From NCBI GenBank assembly GCA_031425155.1, contig JANPIV010000032.1, forward strand, positions 11,482 through 75,481: DNA of 64,000 nucleotides, written 5' to 3'. A program made the position numbers and the translations under genes. Origin of the DNA: M3007 sp031425155. GTDB taxonomy: Bacteria; Bacteroidota; Bacteroidia; Chitinophagales; Saprospiraceae. Positions 14,873-23,227 of this stretch are shown piece after piece; position 1 is the stretch's first letter; each line of letters starts with the position of its first letter. The notes beneath the pieces were generated by a model, which worked only from the letters and a program-made list of their open reading frames with translations, was not told where the DNA came from and did no database searches.

Positions 14873-17416
14873 ATGATCTCTTTACGCAGCACTTTTTTAA
14901 AGCTTATTGAGTTGGGATTCGGCATCGGTATCCTGGTACTGGCATTGGTATTTTTTTTGGCGCACCAAAAAATACAGTCCCTCTCGGCAGCGTCCAGCCT
15001 GATAGCGCATACCCAATCAGTCCGGCTCGAGTTGAGCCGTCTGGCGGCGCAGATACAGGAGTTGGAAATCATCCAGCGCCGGTTTTTAATGGCCAGTGAT
15101 TCGGCTGCTCAGTCCATAAATATCCAACTGCTGCCCAACATTGAACATTCCTTGCAGGAGGTGAATAACCTGACGAAAGACAGCCCTTTGCAACAGCAAA
15201 ATCTGGATACACTGCGGGAGCTGGTCCAGAAAAGGCTGCAGTTATTACCAGCGGTGATGCTGGCCGATTCTTTGACAAAACCATTGGTGTGGGCAAAAGG
15301 CCTGGTGGTGGCCGATAGTATTCAGGCGCAGATACAGCGTATGGATCAGGCGGAGATAAACACCCTGGCCAGCTACACGGATACCCGCGACCGTTCCCTG
15401 CGCATGGCCCCCTTTTTCGCCCTGATATTGTTGTTGCTGGCCTTGATTATCCTGGTATCTGCCTATCTTAAAATAAAAGCCGACCTACAGGTGTCGCAGT
15501 ACCAATTGGGTATGCATTTGCAAAACACCAAGAGAATTACGGAGCTGAATATGGCCCTCCAACATGCCGAACAAATCTCCCAGACGGGTAATTGGCATAT
15601 GGACCTGGCCACCGGCCACCGCCAATACTCTGACAATATATATCGCTTGTTTGGATATGCGCCCCACGCTTTCCCGCCAAATCTGGAGAGCTGGTTGCCG
15701 CTGGTGCATCCGGACGATCAGGCAATGGTGTGGCAATTTGGAGATACCGCGCGCCAACAACGCAGGGACCCGGCCAGCATCACTTTCCGGCTTACCCGCC
15801 CGGATGGCCAAGTCCGCTACTTGCATGCCAGCGGAAAAATCATCACTACGGCGCACGGCGATGCCACGCTCATTGGAACGGTGCAAGACGTAACTGAATC
15901 CTACCAGCTGCGCCGCCAGTTGGAAGACCGGACGCGCTTTGCGGAAATGCTGATCGAATCCAGCGTGGATATGATCGCTGCCTATGACCAGGATTTGCGC
16001 TATACCGTCTGGAATAAGCGGTGTGAGGAGCTGTTGAATTTGAAAAAGCAGGATATACTGGGTAAACTGGTATATGAAATATTTCCGACCGCACACAAGC
16101 AGGGGACTACGAACGCACTTTACCGCGCCCTTGCCGGAGAATCTGTCCATATACCCCCTCATGCGTCCATTATTTCTGACCATTATTATGAAAGCTATGC
16201 GCTGCCACTGCGCAGTGATGTGGGCGAAGTGACCGGCGTACTGACCATTACCCACGATATTACGGAGAGCTATGTACTGCGCCGACAATTGGAAGAGCGG
16301 AGCCAATTCGCGGAAACCATTATTGACTCCAGCGTGGATATGATTATCACTTACGACAGGGATTTGCGGGTCACTGCGTGGAATAAGAAAAGCGAGGAGG
16401 TGTTCCGGCAGAGCAAACAAGAGGTAATGGGCCGCCATGTGCAAGACGTATTTCCGTACATTATTGGCACTGAAAGGCTGGCTGATTTGCAATCTGTGTT
16501 GCAGGGTGGCAGCGTTCAGTATGAACCACACGAATTACCTCTTTTTGGTATTCACGCCAATTTGTATTTGTTACCTTTAAAAGATCATACTGGCCACGTA
16601 ACCGGCGTACTTAGCATCACCCACGATGTGAGTGATGTAGTGCAATCGGCGGCCCGGCTGGCTACGCTCAATCAATCGCTGCAAGAAAAAAACAAGCAGT
16701 TAGCCAGCATCAATGCGGAGCTGGCCTCTTTCAGTTACGTTGCCAGCCACGATCTGCAGGAACCACTGCGCAAAATCCAGTCTTTTGCCAGTCGCATTCT
16801 GACCACCGAAAAGGACCGCCTGTCCGAAATGGGCCAGGATGCCTTCCAGCGGATGCAATCCGCTTCCAATCGTATGCAGCAGCTGATTGACGACCTGCTG
16901 ACTTACTCCCGTACCAACACCGAGGCCAGTGAATTCGCTACTGCCGATCTGAATCAAATCCTCCGGGAAGCAGAGCAGGAAGTGAGCGAAACTATGCAGG
17001 AAAAACAGGCCGTAGTTGACGCCGATCCGCTGCCGGTAGCCAAAGTCGTGGTCTTCCAATTCCGGCAATTACTGGCCAATCTGCTCAGTAATGCGCTCAA
17101 ATACCAGCGTCCGGGCGTAGTGCCTCATATTCGTATTACTTGTAAGACGGTGCCGGGCGAAGACGTGCCGCAGGCGGATGCTACCGGGAAATATTATTTC
17201 CAGATAGAGGTGATGGATAATGGTATTGGGTTCGAGCAGCAGTATGCGGAGCGCATTTTTGAACTGTTTCAGCGGTTGCACGGTCGCTCAGAATATAAAG
17301 GTACGGGCATTGGGCTGGCCATTTGCCGTAAAATAATGCAAAACCACCAGGGCTATTTGCTGGCCGAAGGAAGGCCCGGCGAAGGCTCGACCTTCACGAT
17401 TTACTTGCCTGTGTGA
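14873..17416 (+). CDS. CHASE3-like, triple-PAS sensor histidine kinase
   Basis: An 847-residue membrane kinase. A first membrane helix (13-33) and a second (about 180-200) bracket a periplasmic helical sensor of CHASE3 type. Three PAS domains follow (about 225-345, 350-470, 480-600); the last two are clearly related internally (SSVDMI... and ITHDI/V motifs). A coiled coil leads to HisKA with the phosphorylated His near 627 (YVASHDLQEPLRKIQSF). HATPase boxes are LLSNALKYQ (N), DNGIGF (G1) and GTGIGLAICRK (G2). No receiver domain is present, so it should signal to a separate regulator. It belongs to the same paralogous group as two kinases near 43-49 kb. Confidence 0.9.
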   Translation: MISLRSTFLKLIELGFGIGILVLALVFFLAHQKIQSLSAASSLIAHTQSVRLELSRLAAQIQELEIIQRRFLMASDSAAQSINIQLLPNIEHSLQEVNNLTKDSPLQQQNLDTLRELVQKRLQLLPAVMLADSLTKPLVWAKGLVVADSIQAQIQRMDQAEINTLASYTDTRDRSLRMAPFFALILLLLALIILVSAYLKIKADLQVSQYQLGMHLQNTKRITELNMALQHAEQISQTGNWHMDLATGHRQYSDNIYRLFGYAPHAFPPNLESWLPLVHPDDQAMVWQFGDTARQQRRDPASITFRLTRPDGQVRYLHASGKIITTAHGDATLIGTVQDVTESYQLRRQLEDRTRFAEMLIESSVDMIAAYDQDLRYTVWNKRCEELLNLKKQDILGKLVYEIFPTAHKQGTTNALYRALAGESVHIPPHASIISDHYYESYALPLRSDVGEVTGVLTITHDITESYVLRRQLEERSQFAETIIDSSVDMIITYDRDLRVTAWNKKSEEVFRQSKQEVMGRHVQDVFPYIIGTERLADLQSVLQGGSVQYEPHELPLFGIHANLYLLPLKDHTGHVTGVLSITHDVSDVVQSAARLATLNQSLQEKNKQLASINAELASFSYVASHDLQEPLRKIQSFASRILTTEKDRLSEMGQDAFQRMQSASNRMQQLIDDLLTYSRTNTEASEFATADLNQILREAEQEVSETMQEKQAVVDADPLPVAKVVVFQFRQLLANLLSNALKYQRPGVVPHIRITCKTVPGEDVPQADATGKYYFQIEVMDNGIGFEQQYAERIFELFQRLHGRSEYKGTGIGLAICRKIMQNHQGYLLAEGRPGEGSTFTIYLPV

Positions 17417-17436
17417 TTTTTTGTAATTTGGCGGCC

Positions 17437-17778
17437 ATGCAAGAATTCAGATTTATCTTTTTGCAACGCCTCGCCAATGGTATTGAACTGTTGAGCGCGG
17501 TGGTATTACTGGTCGGTTTCGCCAAAGGTATGTGGGCATTTTTGCTCTACGAACTGAGCGAAATACGCCGCCCCGACGCAGCGTCGCCGGAAAAACTGGC
17601 GAGCCTGCGGCCCATGGTCAGTAATTATATTCTGCTTGGACTGGATTTCTACATTATTGCCGACATAATTTCCACTATGCTGCACCCGGAATGGAACGAA
17701 CTCATCAGCCTGGCGACGATTGGTTTGTTACGCACCACGATTGGTTATTTTTTGGGGAAAGAACTTGAGGAAAAATAG
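17437..17778 (+). CDS. DUF1622 membrane protein
   Basis: A 113-residue protein starting at the ATG at 17437, 20 bases after the kinase stop. It has three hydrophobic segments: GIELLSAVVLLVGFAKGMW, YILLGLDFYIIADIISTML and ISLATIGLLRTTIGYFLGKEL. These match DUF1622, a small integral membrane family of unknown function. The spacing suggests cotranscription with the kinase. Confidence 0.82.
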   Translation: MQEFRFIFLQRLANGIELLSAVVLLVGFAKGMWAFLLYELSEIRRPDAASPEKLASLRPMVSNYILLGLDFYIIADIISTMLHPEWNELISLATIGLLRTTIGYFLGKELEEK

Positions 17779-17807
17779 CGTGTTTAGAATGTAGTATAAC
17801 GCAGTAA

Positions 17808-18425
17808 TCAGGCCGTCAATCCTTCCAAGACCCGATAAATATCTGCCAGCCGGATTTCGCAGCCAATGCTGTGCAGCACCACGCTTTCAGATAGATCGCT
17901 ATAAGTAGTTACCCGTTGCAAGCCGTTCGCGGGGTCTTCTAAATAGATCGTTTTTACCCAGGCCTTTTCGGGTTCTACGAGTAGATACTCGCGAAAACTC
18001 GGCAAGGTGCAGTAATAATCGAATTTTTCACCCTTGTCGTAGTTGCGCGTATCATCGGATAGCACTTCTACTATCAACACCGGATTTACAATAGCATCGC
18101 GGCGTATTTTCCCGCTTTCGGCGACGTAAAATTGCGGCGGTCTGACAATAACTGTTGCATCAGGATAAACAAATTTACCGATTGAGGTAAACCAGGTTTT
18201 CATGTCGCTGTCCAATACTTCCAAATCGGGACGCGAAGCGCGAAAAATTTGTTCGAGTAAAAAAGCGATGTCGAACTTCACCTTATTGTGATAATAATCT
18301 CCGCCGGCCATTTCCAGTAGTTTTCCGTTGTCAAATTCATTTTTCACCGGCGAACGCGCTTCCATATCGAGATAGTCCTCGGCGGAAATGGTGGGCACCT
18401 CTAAAAGTGTGACTTCTTCGTGCAT
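17808..18425 (-). CDS. Uma2-family putative endonuclease
   Basis: A 205-residue DUF820/Uma2 protein with a restriction-endonuclease-like fold. Its nuclease-like residues are in the strands FVYPDATVIV (Asp) and PVLIVEVLSDDT (Glu, then Asp-Asp). A conserved KFDYYCTLPSFREYLLVE segment follows, where relatives usually have K-Y...Y-L. The family is abundant in cyanobacteria and multicellular-type bacteria, and its cellular role is unsettled. It is 50 bases downstream of mlaD on the same strand, perhaps by read-through only. Confidence 0.85.
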   Translation of the reverse strand: MHEEVTLLEVPTISAEDYLDMEARSPVKNEFDNGKLLEMAGGDYYHNKVKFDIAFLLEQIFRASRPDLEVLDSDMKTWFTSIGKFVYPDATVIVRPPQFYVAESGKIRRDAIVNPVLIVEVLSDDTRNYDKGEKFDYYCTLPSFREYLLVEPEKAWVKTIYLEDPANGLQRVTTYSDLSESVVLHSIGCEIRLADIYRVLEGLTA

Positions 18426-18475
18426 AGCCTTGAAATTTGACGCAAATTATGGTTTTTCGGTAAATAATCGGACGG

Positions 18476-19492
18476 TTAGTTTTTCTGCACTTCCTTCGCT
18501 GCTTTTGCCTCGGCCTTGTCTTTTTTCTTGAAATAACGGCGCAACAAGAAATTGTCCTGAGCCGCCCGCATATTTTCATCCAGTTTTTGAGTACCGCCTT
18601 CCAGATTACGAAGGGTGGCTTTCAGGTTCGCCGCCGTTTGTTCGTCGTAGAGCAACACTCCGATGGGCGAGTTTTTATTCTCTAATTTACTGGTTGCGTT
18701 GCTGACATTGCTACTGGCCGTCTTTAAATTAGCGGTTGCTTCTGCTGCCGTAGTAGTCAGTTGTTTTAGTTGTTTTACCGAAGCCTGCACATCATTAAAT
18801 ACCGTCGTATCGGTCACTAAATCATTGGCTAATGAACCCTTGGTATTGAGTTTGGCACCGTAATCTGATATAGCCGCTGTTAGTTTTTCAGCATGGGCAG
18901 AAGACCTTTGCAAAGAAGCCAGCGTGACATCCAGGCTTTTATACAAAGACTCATCATTTAGTAATTTACCAATAGTGCCTTCGCCACCGGCAATTTTTTT
19001 ACTGACATTTTTAAAGTCCGTGGTAATTGCTAATAAATTCTTGTTGTTTTCTTGTAAAATGCCCATCATTTCTTCGGTAGAGACCATTGTCTCAATGCCC
19101 AGCATATCGCCGTCTTGCACGGGTTGGGACTGGGGCGTACCGCCATAAATGACGATGATTTTATTACCAATTAATCCATCGGTACTAATTTTTACCTTGG
19201 AGTCTTTACGAATGTATTGCTGGGCTTTTTCGTCAATCTTCACGACGACTAATACCTGCGATTCGCCAGCAAAACTCATTTTGCTCACGGTGCCGATTTT
19301 TACGCCCGAAAACCAGACGTTATTACCGTTTTGCAATCCGTTGACATCGTTGAAAACAGCCGATACCTGTATCTTTTTGACAAAGGTGCTATGCAGGTTA
19401 CCCACCGCAAGAATGCCCGCTGCCAGGAAGATCAACCCTATAAAAATGAATAGCCCGACAGTGACTGCGCGCTTTTTTGGTCCTGTACTCAT
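18476..19492 (-). CDS. mlaD: MlaD-like MCE-domain lipid-transport protein
   Basis: A 338-residue protein with one N-terminal membrane helix (about 11-30: VGLFIFIGLIFLAAGILAVG) and an MCE domain (about 38-118: VSAVFNDVNGLQNGNNVWFSGVKIG). A long helical/coiled C-terminus follows and ends in a Lys-rich cytoplasm-like tail. In Mla systems MCE proteins form a hexameric periplasmic ring that shuttles phospholipids for the ABC transporter. Its ATG overlaps the stop of the ATPase gene by four bases (ATGA), showing translational coupling. Confidence 0.9.
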   Translation of the reverse strand: MSTGPKKRAVTVGLFIFIGLIFLAAGILAVGNLHSTFVKKIQVSAVFNDVNGLQNGNNVWFSGVKIGTVSKMSFAGESQVLVVVKIDEKAQQYIRKDSKVKISTDGLIGNKIIVIYGGTPQSQPVQDGDMLGIETMVSTEEMMGILQENNKNLLAITTDFKNVSKKIAGGEGTIGKLLNDESLYKSLDVTLASLQRSSAHAEKLTAAISDYGAKLNTKGSLANDLVTDTTVFNDVQASVKQLKQLTTTAAEATANLKTASSNVSNATSKLENKNSPIGVLLYDEQTAANLKATLRNLEGGTQKLDENMRAAQDNFLLRRYFKKKDKAEAKAAKEVQKN

Positions 19493-20268
19493 TGTTGAAT
19501 AAAGTTGTAGTTATAAAAACTTTTTGCCTGCTCATCATCCGTATCAAACACTTCATCGAAAGTGCCCTGCCGGGTAATTTTGCCATCCAATAACATTACC
19601 AGGCGATCCCCGACGGCTTTGGCCGCACTCAGATCGTGGGTAATAATAATGGAACTGGCATGATAGCGTTCCTGTACTTCATTGATCAGGTCATTGATCT
19701 CGTTGCAGGTGATCGGGTCCAGACCAGCGGTTGGCTCGTCGTAGAGCATAATCTCAGGTTTCAGCATCAGGGTGCGAGCAATACCAATCCGTTTGCGCTG
19801 TCCGCCAGAGAGGTCAGAGGGCATCTGATTGATTTTATCTAGTAACCCCACTGCATCCAGCGTTTCCTCCACCCGCTGATTAATTTCTTTTTGACTCAGG
19901 TTCTTTACATTGCGGATCAAGGGGAATTCCAGATTCTCGCGCACATTCATACTGTCGTATAAAGCACTGCTTTGAAAGGAAAAACCAATTTTCAAACGTA
20001 ATTCGCGCAATTCTTTTTCGCTCAATTCTTCTACTTCCTGCCCCAGCACATTGACTTCGCCTTTATCGGCTGAAAGAAGACCGGAAATTATTTTGATTAA
20101 TACCGATTTTCCACTACCCGAACGGCCAAGTACCACTACATTTTCCCCTTTAAAAACTTCCAGATCAATACCCCGCAATACATGTAAATCACCAAAAGAC
20201 TTATATAATCCCTGAATAGAGATGACGCGTTGACTGGTATCTATCTGATGTGTATTTTTCTTTTCCAT
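19489..20268 (-). CDS. mlaF: MlaF-like ABC transporter ATPase
   Basis: A 259-residue ATPase starting at ATG 20268 (MEKKNTHQ), which leaves 7 bases after the permease stop; a longer reading would overlap the permease. Walker A is GRSGSGKSVLIK, signature LSGGQRKRIGIAR, Walker B IMLYDEPTAGLDP, and the switch His is in IIITHDLSAAK. FQSSALYDSMNVRENLEFPL is characteristic of Mla/Ttg2-type ATPases. It energises phospholipid traffic through the permease and MCE ring at the inner membrane. Confidence 0.92.
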   Translation of the reverse strand: MEKKNTHQIDTSQRVISIQGLYKSFGDLHVLRGIDLEVFKGENVVVLGRSGSGKSVLIKIISGLLSADKGEVNVLGQEVEELSEKELRELRLKIGFSFQSSALYDSMNVRENLEFPLIRNVKNLSQKEINQRVEETLDAVGLLDKINQMPSDLSGGQRKRIGIARTLMLKPEIMLYDEPTAGLDPITCNEINDLINEVQERYHASSIIITHDLSAAKAVGDRLVMLLDGKITRQGTFDEVFDTDDEQAKSFYNYNFIQQ

Positions 20269-20275
20269 GGTTTTA

Positions 20276-21055
20276 TTAGTAAGTTCTGACCCAATTGGAC
20301 ATTTGAACAATCATTAGTTCCTCAATAAAAATCAGGAACATAGCCAGCACTACGGACGAGTTGGCGGCTTTACCCACTCCTTGTGTCCCTTGGGAGGCAT
20401 TATAACCTTTATAACAGCTTACCATACCAATCGTAAAGCCGAAAGTGATGGCCTTGACCACCGAAGTGCCAACATCCAAAAAGCCGATTTGTCCGAATGC
20501 CTCGGCTACGAAGGTGGGGAAACTGGTTTTTTCGTTCATGTACACGTTCAAAAAGGCCCCCATCATACCTAAAAAGGCGCAATACATGGCCAATATTGGG
20601 ATCATAAAAGTGGTGGCGATCACGCGGGTAACGACCAAAAACTTGAACGGATCGGTGGCCGATACTTCCATAGCGTCAATCTGTTCGGTGACTTTCATCG
20701 AGCCCAATTCCGCCCCGATATTAGAACCTACTTTACCCGCACTAATCAGGGCCGTCACCAAAGGTGCCAGTGCCCGGATCATCGCAATAGCGATCAGGGA
20801 AGGCAGCCAGGAAGACGCTCCAAAAGCGACCAGCGAAGGGCGTGACTGTTTGGTGAAAACCATCCCGGTAATAAAGCCGGTCATGGTGATCAGCGGCAGC
20901 GATTTGTATCCCACCTCATAACATTGCTTGATGATCTCCCGGAATTCGAAAGGCGGCTGGACTGCTTGCCTGAAAAAACGGCCCATAAACTGAAAGGCAT
21001 CGTAAATGCCCGTGAACAGATCGTCTAATCCTTTGGTGAGGACATATTTTTTCAA
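20276..21055 (-). CDS. mlaE: MlaE-like ABC transporter permease
   Basis: A 259-residue MlaE-family permease with an N-terminal amphipathic helix and about five membrane segments. Conserved features are PLITMTGFITGMVFTKQ, SAGKVGSNIGAELGSMKVTEQIDA, and GFTIGMVSCYKGYNASQG. The assigned start is a TTG at 21055 because no ATG or GTG lies in frame before it; an internal ATG at residue 24 is possible but would remove the amphipathic helix. It is the first gene of the mlaE-mlaF-mlaD operon. Confidence 0.9.
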   Translation of the reverse strand: MKKYVLTKGLDDLFTGIYDAFQFMGRFFRQAVQPPFEFREIIKQCYEVGYKSLPLITMTGFITGMVFTKQSRPSLVAFGASSWLPSLIAIAMIRALAPLVTALISAGKVGSNIGAELGSMKVTEQIDAMEVSATDPFKFLVVTRVIATTFMIPILAMYCAFLGMMGAFLNVYMNEKTSFPTFVAEAFGQIGFLDVGTSVVKAITFGFTIGMVSCYKGYNASQGTQGVGKAANSSVVLAMFLIFIEELMIVQMSNWVRTY

Positions 21056-21556
21056 AGCGGTATTTGCTTGTTTGAAAGGTAATGCAGAAGATACAGGGAT
21101 TCAATATGGCAGGAATTAAAAATCTGTGCCGAATAGGGAAGCGGGAAAGTGGGCAGGGAATGCCTCAAAGCGGGGTGGGCGGGGTAATTTTTGTTTTCAA
21201 AACACCACCCTCATTATTTTTTGGCGGTTACGGTAATATTGATTGTTCTATCAATTATCTGCAAAATTACAAGTCTTTTAAAGCCAATTGTTTATGCTGT
21301 AACCCGACACCAAATAGTCTGAATAACCAGCGGAAAAAGATTTTCATTTTAGAGGATTTTTAAGCAATTATATTGTCAATTCGCTGGATTTGGTGGGTGC
21401 TTGACTGATAGTAAGGTTTGTAGCGTCCGCGCGCCGACTTTTCGATGGCTTTGTAAAGGTAATCTGTCTGCTTTGGATTCATACAATCTTACCTTGAGCA
21501 GAAAATGCAGGTTCACCCTGAAATCAGGGTGATTGCTGCTGCCTAAAAGCGTTTTT
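21056..21556. other. 500-base gap: regulatory sequence only
   Basis: I see no convincing gene here. A minus-strand TAATTTTG (21269-21262) matches the -7 consensus and could serve the mla operon with a leader of about 200 bases, and a TACCTTTC closer to mlaE (near 21075) is a one-base variant. The right end holds a palindrome described separately. Confidence 0.5.
21513..21532. promoter_or_regulatory. Perfect palindrome upstream of the DM13 lipoprotein gene
   Basis: TCACCCTGA and TCAGGGTGA form a perfect 9-base inverted repeat with a 2-base centre, 25 bases before the ATG at 21557. The tight symmetric form suits a dimeric repressor site or a leader hairpin. It has no T tail, so it is unlikely to be a terminator. 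Confidence 0.4.
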
Positions 21557-22276
21557 ATGAAACAGTTATGGAGAATTGCCTCGATTTTATTGCCATTTCT
21601 ACTGTATGGTTGTATCGGTACTGACTTTATTGATGATCCTGTCATCAATGAAAAATTGACGATCCTGCCCCGTATTGATTCGCTTACTATAGGTCAGGAA
21701 CAGGTTTTTTCCGTAAAATACAGCAATCAATACGGAGAGGAAGAGCCGGTTGACCAGATCACCTGGAGTAGTAGTGCCCCGGAAAAAATTGCCATAGATG
21801 CCAGCGGCAAAGCCAAAGCACTCACGCCTGGCGAAGCGACCATTTACGCTACCAATGGTGTCCTGGTGGACTCTCTTGTATTGAACCGATTGGACGGCAA
21901 TACCAATCAGAGCGACACCAGTTTTTTCAGGCAGGGGGTATTCGTAAATGTCAATGACCATTATTTTGCGAAGGGCAAGGTCTATGTCGAGACGGTAAAC
22001 GGGGCTACGCAAATCCGCACTGCCCCGGATTTCGGCACCAGTGCAGGCCCCAGTGTTTATCTTTTGCTCACCAACCACATTAATGGGTCATATACAGTGA
22101 CATCGGGTGGCCATGCCATCAATGCCGTCAGTGCTCAAATCACGGCCAACAAACTGGTGACTTTTACGGGGGTACAGGTGTGGGAGGTACCGTCCGGAGT
22201 TGATCCTGCCGACTACAAATATGTCGTTTTATACTGCGTATTAGGGCCAGTATTCGGTGCCGCAGAATTGCAATGA
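21557..22276 (+). CDS. Big2-DM13 domain lipoprotein
   Basis: A 239-residue lipoprotein. The ATG at 21557 gives a signal peptide with lipobox LLYGC (Cys19). Residues about 40-115 form a Big2-like Ig domain (ITWSSSAPEKIAIDASGKAKALTPGEATIYA). Residues about 125-239 match a DM13 domain: GVFVNVNDHYFAKGKVYVE, then APDFGTSAGPSVYLLL, and a final VVLYCVLGPVFGAAEL with the conserved Cys. DM13 is a predicted electron-transfer or redox module related to DOMON/SKN proteins. It is followed 63 bases later by an outer-membrane protein on the same strand. The domain calls rest on motifs only. Confidence 0.75.
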   Translation: MKQLWRIASILLPFLLYGCIGTDFIDDPVINEKLTILPRIDSLTIGQEQVFSVKYSNQYGEEEPVDQITWSSSAPEKIAIDASGKAKALTPGEATIYATNGVLVDSLVLNRLDGNTNQSDTSFFRQGVFVNVNDHYFAKGKVYVETVNGATQIRTAPDFGTSAGPSVYLLLTNHINGSYTVTSGGHAINAVSAQITANKLVTFTGVQVWEVPSGVDPADYKYVVLYCVLGPVFGAAELQ

Positions 22277-22339
22277 TCGGAAAACCCTGTTGACTTATTC
22301 ACGAATCGAATGATGGCAATCTATCCTTGTCGCCGCACT

Positions 22340-23179
22340 ATGAAATATACCCTCGTTTTACTATTATTACTGGCCGCAACTCCTTGTTTTTTGGCCGCCC
22401 AAGCCTGGCCCAAAAGCAAAGGAAAGGGTTTTTATAAACTGGATTTTGCCAGTATCCGCGCCAGCAATGTCTATGATGTCAGCGGGGAGATTGCTCCTTT
22501 GCGGACGCTCGGCAATTACACAGCGAGTTTTTACGGGGAGCATGGCCTTACGAACAAACTGACCTTAGTGGCCAACATTCCTTTTTTCGTCCGCAATGTG
22601 GTCAACGAAACCAAAGGCCGACAGACGGGCAACATCATCGAACCGGGAATTGTCAACAATAATTTTGGCGATGTGGACCTAGGGTTTCGGTTGGCCTTGC
22701 CCGTGAAGGCCTTTGCGGCGAGTGCTAACGTAATATTCGGGCTACCAACCGGCGATGCCAAGCAGACGGACGGCTTGTTTACCGGCGACGGCGAATTCAA
22801 CCAACTATTAAAAATTAGTGCTGGCACGAGCAAAAACCACTGGTGGTCGCAAGGTGCTGTGGGTTACAATCACCGCACCAAGGGCTTTTCGGATGAGTTT
22901 CGCTATGATTTCGAGTTCGGGTATAAATTTTTTAAAGACCGTTTGCTCACAATTTTCAAAGTGAACGGCATCGAAAGCCTGAATAATGGCAACGTGCAAG
23001 CAGCCAATTTAGGCTTGTTTTCCAACAATGTCGAGTTCATGGGGGTTGGCCCGGAGTTACTCTATTATGCCAATGCGAAGAAAACGCTGGGCGTTTCCGC
23101 TCGCATAACCGGGGCTTTGAAAGGACAAAATGTTTTAGCGGCACCTTCGATGGCCGTGGGTGTATTTGCGGAGTTTTAA
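22340..23179 (+). CDS. Outer-membrane beta-barrel protein
   Basis: A 279-residue protein using the ATG at 22340, which exposes a signal peptide (KYTLVLLLLLAATPCFLAAQ). The mature part is made of amphipathic strands: GFYKLDFASIR, YTASFYGEHGLTNKLTLVANIPFF, FGDVDLGFRLALP and a final SMAVGVFAEF ending in Phe, the usual barrel C-terminal residue. It resembles the transporter/phenol-degradation MetA-like barrel families. The partner may be the DM13 lipoprotein upstream. Confidence 0.72.
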   Translation: MKYTLVLLLLLAATPCFLAAQAWPKSKGKGFYKLDFASIRASNVYDVSGEIAPLRTLGNYTASFYGEHGLTNKLTLVANIPFFVRNVVNETKGRQTGNIIEPGIVNNNFGDVDLGFRLALPVKAFAASANVIFGLPTGDAKQTDGLFTGDGEFNQLLKISAGTSKNHWWSQGAVGYNHRTKGFSDEFRYDFEFGYKFFKDRLLTIFKVNGIESLNNGNVQAANLGLFSNNVEFMGVGPELLYYANAKKTLGVSARITGALKGQNVLAAPSMAVGVFAEF

Positions 23180-23227
23180 GGTTCCCTGCCGCGCTGGGTG
23201 TTCTCAACCAGCGCGGCGAGACCATTA

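Noticed and set aside
15485..16531. 348-codon minus-strand frame within the PAS kinase
   Set aside because: Antisense shadow of a strongly conserved kinase gene; no recognisable protein features.
21082..21363. 93-codon plus-strand frame in the gap after mlaE
   Set aside because: Composition is unlike neighbours, no motifs, and it covers likely promoter sequence.
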